DNA of 64,000 nt from Symsagittifera roscoffensis (Eukaryota; Xenacoelomorpha; Acoela; Convolutidae), in assembly GCF_963678635.1 (NCBI RefSeq), contig NC_087065.1:30382252-30446251 (forward strand), read 5' to 3'. The notes under the pieces are model-generated. The model did no database searches, was not told the origin of the DNA, and saw only the letters and a list, made by a program, of their open reading frames with translations. A program made the translations under genes and the position numbers. This document shows positions 33,091 through 43,447 of the stretch, piece by piece (the first letter of the stretch is position 1; every line of letters begins with the position of its first letter).

Positions 33091-33176
33091 CAAATCAGAT
33101 TTAAAACGGTAATCAGGAAACAGCGAGGATATAAAGCAATGCCGTTAATGATAGTTGATGCGTCATATTAAAATAC

Positions 33177-33182
33177 CACGTG
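33177..33182. promoter_or_regulatory. CACGTG E-box upstream of the kinase start
   Basis: CACGTG followed by AC, 56 bp before the kinase ATG, in the context TACCACGTGACTT. A TATA-like GATATAAAG (33127-33135) and TGATGCGTCA (about 33156-33165, CRE/AP-1-like) lie just upstream. They suit a proximal promoter but are short motifs. Confidence 0.35.
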
Positions 33183-33237
33183 ACTTTTTACGACTTCTTG
33201 ATGCAATGAAGCTTCGTATATGCGTTAATATCTAACC

Positions 33238-33682
33238 ATGTCGAACCAGCAGAACGATAACAACCTCCACAAGACCATAGACAACGGGCGCTACAAACTC
33301 ACCCAGCGTCTGGGCAGCGGGTCTTTCGGGGAGATCTACAAGGCGGTGGAGACGGGCAATGACAACAAAGAGTACGCGGTCAAGCTAGAGAAAACTACTG
33401 AGAAAAGTGCACAACTTAAGTCCGAGTATGCATTGCTGAACGAACTGAAACATATTGATGGATACCCACGAGTGTTCGGCTACTACAAAATGAACGAGCA
33501 GTATTACGCCATGGTTATGCAGTTACTGGGTGAGAGTCTCGAAGGTCTGTTCGATAAGTGCGACCGACGCTTCACAGTCAAGACGTCGATTATGATCGCT
33601 GATCAGATGATTACGCGGCTGCAGTGCCTGCACGAAGAAGGCTACATTCACAGAGACATGAAACCAGATAATATGATGATAG
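33238..33682 (+). CDS. Casein kinase 1-family protein kinase, exon 1
   Basis: Encodes the N-lobe and catalytic loop of a Ser/Thr kinase. ATG at 33238, then glycine loop GSGSFGEIY (residues 26-34), the ATP lysine in YAVKLE (K49), the CK1-type LLGESLEGLF (97-104 region) and catalytic loop HRDMKPDN (138-145, Asp140). The exon ends at 33682 with phase 1 before GT (33683), splitting Gly149. Codons are far more GC-rich than the surrounding DNA, as expected for a conserved host gene. CK1 kinases phosphorylate acidic or primed substrates in the cytosol and nucleus. HRDMKPDNMMIG differs from the HRDIKPDNFLMG of CK1-alpha/delta, so this is a divergent member. Intron 1 (33683-39628, 5.9 kb) contains retroelement C in antisense. 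Confidence 0.92.
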
Positions 33683-34261
33683 GTATGGTATGGAAGTGAG
33701 CTTCAGGATAAAAAATGAAGGAGCTCGGCGTCGAGGGGCGCTGCCTTTCTTTTGCCGGATGTGGTTCTTTTTAGCGTTTCAAGAGAGCTCAGAAATCTAA
33801 CATGAACGCTTTAAAAAAAATGCCACCATTGTACGCAAAAGTTTACCACGAAACAAAAAAATCCCAAAAATTACTTCACTCTGATTGAAAGAAACCCGCA
33901 GCTGATGAAAGTTAAATCAGTTAAACCTAACCAGTTTTAAATGCTTATATTGGTGGTAGCAAAGACAAAAAATGTTCAATATAAGCCAAATGTAGCAGAA
34001 AAAACGTTGATTTTTGAACTGATTCAAATACAGGGCTTTTTTCCATTCCCCCTAACCACAGTTGGTTTGAAATTTTAAAAGCTGATTTTGTGTGGTCATA
34101 ATGCATTGAAATGTCGCATGGTGATTAAACTAAATTTCTTGAACACATTTGTTCCTCTTGCCTTATTTCGTAAAATCACGCGTTTAGCCATTATAACCAG
34201 TAAGACAACTGAACAAATTGGAAATTTTGAAATAGCGGAGTAAGTAGAAAAGAGACCGCTC

Positions 34262-35100
34262 TTTTTCATTGCATAAAACTCTTTGATGTTGTTTGTTTCT
34301 TTCAGAGTCAAACATTTTTGAAAACTCTTGTGTGAATCTTTTCCAATCTGATTTTATATCTATAGGTAAAATTGAAAACCGTTTTTGGGCTGCGCCATCA
34401 AGTGTGGTTTCTATTAATGCTGTGCGTCTATGTATCCAATCTAGATGAAGTGGCGTATTTATTGGTTCAGGTCCTATATTTAAAATTAGATTTGCTGTGA
34501 TTGCGTTTAGATAATCCTCTACATAGTATTCAGGGTTCGTACCTGTGAAGACGATTAGTGGCTTATTTGATGATATTAATGATCCACCCATTAGGTATGG
34601 ATTCATATTCATCTGTAAAGATTCTGCGGTATTTGGCATTTGAGAAAAATTTGTAAGTTGGTTTTTTGTTATTTCATGTTGTTGTAAATAATATGGTAGT
34701 GGGTTTTCGCTATGCATTTGAGTTGGTTGATAAGATTGTGTATTGACTGGATTTTGTGGTTGAACAAAACTATTCTTAGATAATGCATTTGTTCTAGGTT
34801 GTCGTATTTGTTCTTCTCGTGTATATGGTTCAAAAATACCTGGTTGATCTATGTTATAATAACGAGGTATGTGGCTTGGATAAAATACTTGAAAATTTGG
34901 GTTATAATATTCTTCATCAGCTGATGGAATATAACTAGCTGTATGGTAAGGAGGTTGATTTCTGTAGTGATATTGATTTGTATTATGTTTGTTTTGTTGA
35001 AAAAATGGATAATTTTCACTTCGATCTTGTGAAGTTTGTGGATAATAATTAAAATTTACTGAGTTTGATGATGGTTATTGTATATTTTGACTTTGTGGGT
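34262..35100 (-). pseudogene. gag fragment of element C
   Basis: Minus-strand frame 34717-34262 holds PLPYYLQQHEITKNQL, MNPYLMGGS, YVEDYLNAI, GAAQKRFSILP and W..F..EFSKMFDSER. This matches the capsid of elements A (12520-12950) and B. The first core Trp is changed to Arg (KRFS for KWFS). The Gln/Pro/Asn-rich N-terminal region lies at about 35100-34720. Coding similarity stops abruptly at the element boundary. Confidence 0.75.
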
Positions 35101-35228
35101 ATTAGTAGTTTTGGGTACTTGTACTGGATGGTTTGGTTGTTTTTGGTCTATTTACATAGTTATAGTTATGTTCTGCAAAATTTTTTCTATATAATGTGCT
35201 TTGTTTTTGTGATGGTTTTGTCAGTGGT

Positions 35229-36226
35229 CTAAAAGTTTGGTAATCCATATGTGAGTATTTTGGAGCAACAGAGGGTTTTTGGTCTTGTATGAATAGGTGA
35301 GATACTTTGTTGTGCTGTAGTTGTTATTGTTTCAACTATTTCTTTACCTACAAAATGTGATGGGGTTTGAATATCTTGTTGTGAAAGATTTCTTGTTCCG
35401 TTTAAGTTTTCTTGTTCTATAAAAGTTGAATTTGGACTATTGTTTCCTGCTCTATCGGGAAAGAATGAATTGTAGTTTAAAAGTGTTGCGTCAACTGCAT
35501 TTGGATATATTTTAACATAGTTTTTGTGAATTGAAATTAAGTTAATTGCTTGGCTTGATATATCTGTTGGTAGATTCACAAACAATGTATGAGACCACTC
35601 AGGGTACCAAACATAATCTGTTAGTTCTGCTAAAACAGTTTTGTCATCTGTATCTTGTGTTCTAACGTTTTTTCTTCTACGTGAAATGAGGTCAATAATA
35701 TGTGCAAAATAAACAATTATGAACCATGCCAAGATTTTTTGTAAATCGTGTTCAACATCAACATGTTGTGTGATTTCATTACTTGTTAGATTTTCACGGA
35801 TTGCGTTTAAAAGTTCAGAAAAAATTCCAATTTCCTGTTTTACGGTTGTATGTCGAGATGTTTGAATTGGCGAATCTCTCTGGGATTTTGATGTGTCTAA
35901 TATAGATAAATAGCTGTAAGTAAGTGAAAATACATCGTTGGTGAATATTGAATTCGCTCTTTGTGAGATTTGATGTTGTATATTTTTTATGTATTCTGTG
36001 AAAACTTTTGAAAATTCGATTTCTACGTCATCTGTTTGAATTAGATATCTGTCATGAAATGCATTGGTGAACTGATTTCTTTTGTATTGATTCCATATTG
36101 TTGTGTAAGGTTGCAAATTCCTTTTAGATAGTGATCAAGAATTTGTGTTTTGGTTTTTACTTCTGGGAATTCTTTTGTACATGGACTGTCTCCTTTTTCA
36201 AATGAATTTTGATTGAATTTTGACAA
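35229..36226 (-). pseudogene. ORF2 of element C
   Basis: Two minus-strand frames (36226-36041 and 36116-35229) together cover almost all of ORF2 with one frameshift near 36080. Conserved motifs are GICNLTQQYGI, ANSIFTNDVF, HDLQKILAWFIIVYF and SDITNLV-like YVWYPEWSHTLF. Its preservation over about 900 nt, with only one break, supports ORF2 as a true gene of the family. Confidence 0.65.
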
Positions 36227-36525
36227 ATTTGTACTTGTCTTCGGTTTTCAGCTAATGGGTTTTTTAAAGAAGGAGAATCGAATTTTCTTCTTGCTTTTCT
36301 TCATTTTGAATCATTTTTGTGTTTTATGACTGTTAGTGTGTAATTTTCAATGTGTTTTATTGGTTGATTCCAATTATATAGACGTATTGGTTTGTTTGAG
36401 TATGACTTTTTAATCTTTTTTTTACCTTTTATTGATGATGGTGATGTGGTTACTGAGTCAGAAAATTTTAATTAATTGTCAATTTGATGGTTTTTGTTTT
36501 TTGAGTCTTTTAGTTTGTGGAGTTC

Positions 36526-36756
36526 CTATATTTCACTGGTTTCTGATTCTGAGACTGCGTTGCTTCGCTTTGAAAATCGTTTTCGAATAATTTGTTTTTG
36601 TTTGCTTATAATTTTCTTCCAAAGTATTTGACGTTTTCTTCTTATGTATCCTATTGTTTGTCTGTGTGGTGTGATTACGAGGTCGTATTTTTTGTCGTTA
36701 TTTATACAATTGTGCAATATAATTGTTTGTTTATTTCCTAAATTGTCTCTTGACAT
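36526..36756 (-). pseudogene. ORF1 of element C (N-terminal part)
   Basis: ATG at 36756 (minus). The first 76 codons align with ORF1 of element A: LGNKQTIILHNC, KYDLVITPH, RRKRQI and KRFSKRSN. It then stops. The same basic composition is retained. Confidence 0.6.
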
Positions 36757-36799
36757 AAGGCTTAGGATGATGGTTTCGAGATTTGGATTAGTGATTTGT

Positions 36800-38061
36800 A
36801 ATGTCTTGAACTATTAGTTCTTCCAATTTTTTGTGGTTAACTTAACTTCTGTCGTGTATTGTGGGGTTGGAGGGAAAAGCATATATCGATTCGTGAGAAT
36901 TTTTTTTTTATTCTCGTGGCTAATCTAAGCTAAGATAGACTTACCTAACCTTACTTAGGGGTAGTGTTTTGTGATCAAGAGTTGGAGAATAGTAAATCGA
37001 TCCACAAGGTTCAGGTATAATTAGAATGCAAGTAGTTCGTTAGATACTAATTTAAGTTTACTAAGTTTAAGTATTATCCTGGGTCAGCTAAGAGGAGGGA
37101 TCAAGTGAAGAATGAGTAACCGAAGTTCTTCACTGTTTCTCTTAATTAGAATGGTTAGTCTTTGAAAAAATTCTGTTAATCCTGGGTCTTGAGTAGAAGT
37201 TAGATTGTGAATCGACGTTTGAGGTCGTTAGACACTGATTAATTTGGGAGGGGGAGAACAAAATTGTTCTAATCGATCCAATGATAAGCCTTGATGATCA
37301 AAATATTTTATATAAATTTAATTTAATTTAAGTTAAATGAAATTGATTTAAAGAGCCAAGGTAAGCCTTGATGATCTGTTATTTTAAATAAGATTAATTT
37401 AAATGAAAACAAGGATAAGCCTTGATAATTTAGGTAAGGACTTGAGTGAAAGAAATAGATTAAGGTTAAGTTTTGATGATGTGAATGTTTTTGAGATTTG
37501 CTGCTAAGTTTTACGTGATGAAGCCGGGATGAAAAGATGATTTATATATAATAACAATTTGTTTTATACAAACTAATTTTTGTACTTTTGTATTTAATAA
37601 ATATTTTTCCAAGATAATTTGATTTTACTGCAGATTTTTTGGAGAGAACGACTAGAGCTGTTGTTATCAGTCGTTATTGTACAACTATTAGGTTTAGCGC
37701 CTTTAAAAACTGTTGAAGACTTTTCTTCAAAAATTCTATGTCAGTAAATGAAAATCTAGTCATATTCCAAATATGAAAGTTTGAGTCGGCTATTGACGTA
37801 CCAGCATGAAATCTATTGGTAGATTTCATCCTAATCGTATGTCGTCTCTTGTCCGAGGTCTTCTTCGAATACCGGGTAGTTCTCGTATTGTTCGGAAAAA
37901 TGGCTCTGATCTATTGAGTCTTAGAGACATTTCTACTAAATTTTTGTAATATAACATTTTTTGAAAACGTTATATTTGTCTAAATCTAATCTAATGTTTT
38001 GGTTAAAGTTTCTAATCTGTGGTTGGTTAAGGTCTTGTTCGAGAGTTTTGGTCGCACCAGA
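36800..38061 (-). promoter_or_regulatory. Leader of element C with four or more hairpin-motif copies
   Basis: On the minus strand, GATCATCAAGGCTTA-type motifs occur at plus 37276-37300, 37360-37380, 37405-37425 and more weakly at 37455-37475. The candidate donor AG|GTAAGT is at plus 36946-36939. The primer site TGGTGCGACC is at 38060-38051, followed by CTCTCGAAC. The AGAACAATTTTGTTCT hairpin is retained near 37257-37270. Confidence 0.6.
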
Positions 38062-38439
38062 TGAGTTAGTTGGTGTTGGTTAACTCATAGAGTAATTTCA
38101 GATAGGGTACGCCGTCTGCTCGTCACGCTGTCTTATTTTTGGCCGGCTAGATTCGTGCAACTTCTTAGTCTATTATCGATCTTAGTCTTACTCTTATATC
38201 TCCTAGTCTCAATAGATCTAGTGTATACTGGTTTAATACGAGTCGGTCTCTTGGAGAAAGCAACTAAGTTCTAAGTTAAATTCAAATTTCTCTGGTTCTG
38301 AAATTACTAGTAATTTCAGCACTTACTAATAAGTGGGTTGTTAGTTTGATGGAGTATGATTGGTTAGTATTCAATATTTTATGGGGATAAAATATTAGAA
38401 TAATATCCAATAATAAAATCTAGTTTAGATCTGATTCCA
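38062..38439 (-). repeat. 5' LTR of element C
   Basis: On the minus strand it begins TGGAATCAGATC and ends AACTCA, 378 bp. It is closer to element B LTRs in length than to A. C-rich simple sequence abuts its outer end. Confidence 0.85.
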
Positions 38440-38580
38440 AAACCCTCCCCAAACCCCCCCTCCCCCCCCCCCCCCAAGTTAAACCGCTCCAGTTAACCCC
38501 CTTACCAGTTTACATCCCCCTTCCAGCTTACACTCCCTCTCTTTAGTTGGGGAGGATGTAGAAACACTTGAGGGGGTGAC
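38440..38580. repeat. C-rich simple sequence
   Basis: Begins AACCCTCCCC and includes a 14-base C-run (38462-38475), followed by CCCCC-containing phrases up to 38540. It is comparable with the C-tract in foldback element 2. On the complementary strand several G-runs could form quadruplexes. Confidence 0.7.
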
Positions 38581-38639
38581 GTACGTTGAGACATGGCATT
38601 TAGTAAAAGACATGGCATGTTTGCAAAATTTGCAAAATT

Positions 38640-38930
38640 TCTGCAAAAATAATCGAATTCAGTTCTAAAAATGAAATGAATTATAATCGATTGTAATGTA
38701 TTAGAAAGGATTTTTATTAAAAAAAACGATTAAAATGGATTATCGTAGCAAAAAATTCGATTTACTAGCCAAAAATAATGGATTGTAATAATTCTGTTTT
38801 TTCAAAAGTAATCTAATATAATGGCAATATAATCGATTTCGTGGTCTGAATTTCACATGTGAAATGGATTATAATGGCTTATTTTTGTCGCGGGAATCCG
38901 TTATAATTGATTAGAATCCAGGAGCGCTCA
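38640..38930. repeat. Degenerate ATAATCGATT / TAATGGATTA repeats
   Basis: Variants of AATGGATTATAATGG and ATAATCGATT recur about ten times in 290 bp (for example 38690, 38735, 38782, 38838, 38864, 38905). It looks like an old short-period tandem array. The rest of intron 1 up to 39628 shows nothing else. Confidence 0.45.
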
Positions 38931-39628
38931 GTGCGGGAGACGTGCTGCGTCGAGTTGAAATGGTATATATGTCAAACTCGTATCTTTAGCTTTAACTGAG
39001 CCCCTAGCTGAAGCTTAAAGAGAAATAATATTCGAACTCGCTTGTTCGAATGATGTCTGTCTACTATCCGTTGTAATTTGTCTACTATCCGTATCAGTTT
39101 AACCAATTGTCCAAATGTGTCAACCAAAGTAATTTCCCATGTTATTAAGAAATATTATCCATGAAGTTGTCACTACATACTTCGAATGCATTTTATGTAT
39201 AAAAAAAACAAAAAAAGAACTCGTGAACGAATTATACTTTTATATTTAAAGACAAATCTTGAAATTATGTGTTTTTCTTCTGTAGTATCGACTATAAATA
39301 CGAAATACTTTATAGGTAAAAAATCATCACAACGATCGCACTATAAGCCTTCGTTCTAAAGCTCTGGCTTTGCACCTATCTTCAACACCTAACTCAATTG
39401 CTTTTGAAGTAATGACCTTTCAACCAAAAGATAAATCCCCAGTTGCCCCCGTCTGAATGCATTTATGCGACCAAAAACTATTTTAAAAATTAAAACTTTT
39501 GAAATGAAATGACAGTTTTTTAAAATTCTTCTAAGTCAAACCTGATTCATTTTTAAAACTAAACTTTCCAACTGATTCTCGAACGCAATATTCTCTTTGT
39601 GCCCTTCTTACTACTGTTTTCTGTTCAG

Positions 39629-39847
39629 GCAAGGAGCAGAGCAACACGTGGAAGGTGTTTTTGATAGACTTTGGTCTGTGCAAACAGTACAGAGACAAGC
39701 GGACGAGAGTGCAGTACGACTACAACGAGCGGAAGAACATGACGGGCACTGCTAGGTATGCGAGTGTCAACAACCATCTGGGGCTAGAGCAGTCGCGCAG
39801 AGATGACATCGAGTGCTTCTTCTACATCCTCCTCTACTTCCTCAAAG
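39629..39847 (+). CDS. Casein kinase 1-family protein kinase, exon 2
   Basis: Follows a good acceptor (TTTTCTGTTCAG, AG at 39627-39628) and ends before GTCAGT (39848); phase 1 at both ends, 219 nt. It completes Gly149 and encodes residues 150-221: the metal-binding [12 protein letters not shown] (Asp162), the CK1 activation-segment signature [12 protein letters not shown] in place of APE, and [12 protein letters not shown] (helix F region). These are diagnostic CK1-family motifs. The frame joins exon 1 exactly and leads into exon 3. Confidence 0.93.
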
Positions 39848-40892
39848 GTCAGTCAGCTTTTATTTGAAGAAAAATCTCAACATCCTTCCTGTGTAGAGAA
39901 GTTTTTGCCCTGATCAATTAAGGTTGCAAGTTTTTGGTTGTGGGTTTGACGATGACTTTTTAAAAACTGATTTTTTAAATGATCAGGCAATGACCAAGGC
40001 ATACATAAACAAGCCATACACAAGAAAAAAGGAAATTTCTGCGTTTTTGAAAAAAAAGTTATTAAGCGAAAGGGAAAAAATCCAATATTAGTGTATCAAG
40101 GACTACGTTATGCACACAAAAAATTAAATTTTGCGAAAATGTTTGTCTGAGTACAAATTTCGATTTGAGTTTGAATTTTTGTTTTTAGATTTTGACTGAT
40201 TTTCAAAATGGAAAAAATTTTGTGTCGCCATCGAAAAAATTTACGTCATACGGTTTGCATACATAGGAATTGTTTGATTTGCATTTTTTTCAAAAAACAA
40301 AGACCTCAGCTTTTTCATCACCAGACTGTTTTATCAGAATCAAACAGCCGCAGAAATTAGTTTTTTATTTTTTTCAACCAATTATTTGAAGTTGTTCGAA
40401 AGATTTCTGACAAGCGTTTTTCCATACACTTGATGTATGGAATTGTATGATAAGCTTTTTCGATGTATAGAGGTTAACCCGGTTATATTTTATTGGTATG
40501 TATTACTCAGTTTTTGTTCCAAATACCCCTTAGGAAAGAAACATTGTCTGAGGGTTTGTTTTTTCCAGAGATTTTGACTAAAAAAACTCACTTGACTGCC
40601 AGGAAAACTTCTTCAACAATAATTCGAAATTTTCAAAAAAAAATCAAGAAAACTGTCTGAAATTAAAAAAAAAAACTAATCACAAAGGTTTGATTTTTCG
40701 GCTTAAATGACACAAACTCTATCAATGAAAAGATGAGACGTGAGGTGACGCAAGGGAATTTTGGTATCTTTTCAAAAAAAAAGTTCGTCGCATTGCAAAT
40801 TACCATAAAGAATGAAAAAAATTTTGAAAAGTTTCTATTTAGCAATGTACACCCAGGTCGAGGTGCTCGATTTATGTTTCCACGTTGGCGAA

Positions 40893-41010
40893 CGAATTTC
40901 GGTATGTTTAATTTCTCGGACAAATTTCGGTATGTTTAATTTCTCGAACGAATTTCGGTATGTTTAATTTCTCGGACAAATTTCGGTATGTTTTGACTAT
41001 CTGACCAAAT
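40893..41010. repeat. 28-bp tandem repeat, four copies
   Basis: AATTTCGGTATGTTTAATTTC followed by TCGGACA, repeated four times with TCGGAC/TCGAAC alternation. Degenerate relatives (GACTTTCTCGGCC, GGTATGTTTT) continue to about 41190. The frames that cross it simply reflect the repeat. Otherwise intron 2 from 39848 to 42089 shows no gene. Confidence 0.8.
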
Positions 41011-42340
41011 TTTGGAATCTTTCAATTTTCTCGGCCCAATAAAAAAGTGTTTGACTTAGTTCGACTCAGTTCAGATATGCTTCGACTTTCTCGGCCGACG
41101 ATTTTTAAAAAATTGTTTGTCCGACCCCGCATAGATAGATATGTTTTGACTTTCTCGGCCAAAAATGGGTATGTTTTTAGACTTTCTTCTAATATTTATT
41201 TGATCCATCAAAAATTTGATTCAAGCGACGTGACTAATTATGTGATGTTAAATGATTATGTCAACTTTCTAGACTATGAAAATTTGAGCTTTATTTTGAA
41301 CTGAGTCTGTTATCAAGTATGTTTTTGTCTGGTTAAAAAACTACCCGAGCTCATTGATTAATATTTTTCTTCGAAAACCAGAAGAGCATGGCTCTTTGTA
41401 TTAGGAGGAAGCCCTGAGTGTATCAGGAAGAAGCCAAACGGCCATGTCTTCCTGGGTTTCGGATTCAAAATGAAAGGTTTCAAGATACACCTATGCAATC
41501 AATCTTGGTTTATTCCGTCAGCTACAAAATGTCCCTTTTCATTAACTCGGCGAAGTGTCACTAGCTAGAATTGTCTGCTTTATCTGAGACTGTTTTGAGA
41601 AAGTATTCGCAGTTTGTTATATTTGTAACTTTTTCCATTCTGGATTTAGTTTTTTTTGTTTGCTCGCTTTTTGGTTATTTTCTAGTTTTTTTTCTCAATT
41701 TCGAATACCTTCACTTTAATCATTATAGTTAGAAAAATCGTGCACATGTTTAGGTCTCAGTCTGTAATTTTTCAGACTACATCGCACTAAAACTGAAAGC
41801 CTGAAACCTCGTTTTCGCCATTATGAGTACTTTAGCCACATTTGAACTACGGCCCGTATCGAACAAAAACTTTAATTTTTACAAGAAACACTTAACATGC
41901 GATCTAAATATCTAACTGGAAAATCTTTTCGAAATGTTTAAAAAAGGCAGGTATTTGAAAGTTCACTGATTAGAAATAAGCTAAATCTAGGCTATTTTTC
42001 TAAATCTCCTGTTTGAGTTCGAGCCCCGAACTACCGTTTGCTTGACGATTGTGCCAACCGCTTGTGCTGAATAATTTTAGCAAACTAATCCCGGGTCGAG
42101 ATCCCGCTCAAAAACCGCTCAAGATTTGAGCGAATTGAGCGGTTTTCCAGCAAGATTTGAGCGGTTTGAGCGGTTTGGGCGGTTTGGGCGGTTTGGGCGG
42201 TTTTTTTGGAAAAACCGCTCAAACCGCTCAAATCTTGCTTAAAAAACCGCTCAAAAACCGCTCATTTCTTGCGGTGATTTTTGAACGGTTTTTCAAGCAA
42301 GATTTGAGCGGTTTTTGAGCGGTTTTTGAGCGGCAACGTA

Positions 42341-42366
42341 CCCCCCCCCCCCCCCCCCCCCCCCCC
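42341..42366. repeat. Poly-C tract of 26
   Basis: An uninterrupted run of 26 C followed by CAACGTACCCCCC-type repeats to about 42400. Flanking frames rich in Pro or Gly (42262-42523) are translations of this tract and are not genes. The length in the assembly may be unreliable. Confidence 0.9.
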
Positions 42367-42705
42367 AACGTACCCCCCCTCAACGTACCCCCCTACCCAC
42401 GACGTAACCCCCTCACGTTCAACCATTCCCCCACGAAACCCCCAACTACGACGTGCCCCCTCTCTCTCTCTAAATAGGGGACATCTAACCCTAGTAAGGG
42501 ACATCAACTCTAGTAAGAGGTGAGGGGGGACATCAACTCTAGTAAGAGGTGGGGGGGGGGGGTTGGTGTGCGATCTTATAATCGATTATTTTTGTTATTT
42601 TGTAGAGACTGACAATAAAAATCCTGACAGTATATTTGTTGTGCATTTCTAAAACATTGAACATATTCAGTAGAACAAATACAGCGAATATTAATCTTCC
42701 AGCAA

Positions 42706-42778
42706 GTCCGCATAGACTAACGGATAAGGCGTCTGACTTCGAATCAGAAGATTGCGGGTTCGAATCCCTCTGTGGTCG
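42706..42778 (+). tRNA. tRNA-Arg (anticodon TCG), possibly a tRNA-derived pseudogene
   Basis: A 73-nt cloverleaf. The anticodon stem is perfect (TCTGA/TCAGA) around loop CTTCGAA, anticodon TCG at 42739-42741, reading CGA-type Arg codons. The B box GGTTCGAATCC is perfect, and a Pol III terminator TTTTT follows 2 nt after the end (from 42781). I see three mismatches: position 2-71 (T-T), D-stem 11-24 (A-G) and T-stem 50-64 (C-T). The A box TAGACTAACGG departs from consensus at one conserved C. Discriminator is G and there is no intron. It sits between the arms of a foldback element, so it may be a mobile, decaying copy rather than a working gene. Confidence 0.7.
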
Positions 42779-43071
42779 ACTTTTTATGATTAAATCTTGC
42801 GCGGTTTTTGAGCGGTTTTTTTCAGATAAACCGCTCAAAACCGTTCAAATCTTGCGCGGTTTTTGAGCGTTTTTTTTTTAGATAAACCGTTCAAAAACCG
42901 CTCAAACCGCTCATTTTGAAGCAAGATTTTGAGCGTAATTGTCTAAAAAAATCGCTCAAACCGCTCAAATCTTGCTTCAAATTAGGAGAAAAATCTCGAC
43001 TCGGGATGCGAAGCAACACTTTTTATAACCAGTATTAATTTGCATTGTATTGCTACATCTTTTGTGTATAC

Positions 43072-43447
43072 TGGAACCTGATCCAAACTATATTATTATT
43101 GATTGTAAATTAGATATTTTATCCCTATAAAATATTAAATACTAACCAATCACACTCCATCTAACTAACAACCCACTTATTTGTAAAGTGCTGAAATGAC
43201 TTGTAATTTCAGGACCAGAGCATTCTGAATTTAACTTACAACTTAGTTGCCTTTTCCAAGAGACCGACTCGTAACAAACCAGTATACTCTAGATCTATTC
43301 AGACTAGGAGATATAAGAGTAAGGTTAAGATTGGTATAAGACTAAGAAGTTGCACGAATCTATCCGGCCGAAAATAAGATAGCGTCACGAGCAGACGGTG
43401 TAACTTATCTGAAGTTACTCTACGAGTTGGAGATCAACTCCAACTGA
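43072..43447 (+). repeat. 5' LTR of element B
   Basis: 376 bp, TGGAACCTGATCC to CCAACTGA. It contains a good TATA box, TATAAAATA at 43127-43135, which is altered in element A. The primer site follows at 43450 as TGGTGTGAAC. Confidence 0.9.

Larger units (their letters stand above)
34262..38439 (-). mobile_element. Element C: 5' fragment of the same retroelement family, antisense in kinase intron 1
   Basis: Reading on the minus strand from 38439: LTR (38439-38062), primer site, leader with hairpin motifs, ORF1, ORF2 and gag. Similarity to element A ends at about 34262, inside the capsid region just after the codons for SERNKQ. Protease through 3' LTR are absent, so this is a truncated copy and no target duplication can be paired. 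It is antisense to the kinase gene and wholly intronic. It helps define the family: its primer site and splice donor look the least decayed. Confidence 0.88.
42090..43005. mobile_element. Foldback element 2, carrying a tRNA-like sequence and C/G tracts
   Basis: The ends CCCGGGTCGAGAT (42090) and ATCTCGACTCGGG (up to 43005) are inverted. Both arms consist of GAGCGGTTT / AACCGCTCA repeats like foldback element 1. Between the arms are a 26-base C-run (42341-42366), repeated CAACGTACCCCC phrases (42334-42400), a 12-base G-run (42551-42562) and the tRNA-Arg-like sequence. It lies in kinase intron 2, 66 bp left of element B. Confidence 0.75.

Noticed and set aside
38062-38439. Element C LTR as the missing partner of another element in the window
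   Set aside because: A and B each have two LTRs with matching target duplications, so C is an independent truncated insertion.
40733-40939. Frames across the 28-bp repeat
   Set aside because: They reflect the tandem repeat and have no conserved protein features.
42262-42523. Gly-rich (minus) and Pro-rich (plus) frames
   Set aside because: They translate the 26-base C-run and neighbouring C-rich simple repeats.
42706-42778. The tRNA-Arg as the primer for the nearby retroelements
   Set aside because: The primer site TGGTGCGACC needs a tRNA ending GGTCGCACCA. This sequence ends GTGGTCG and does not match.
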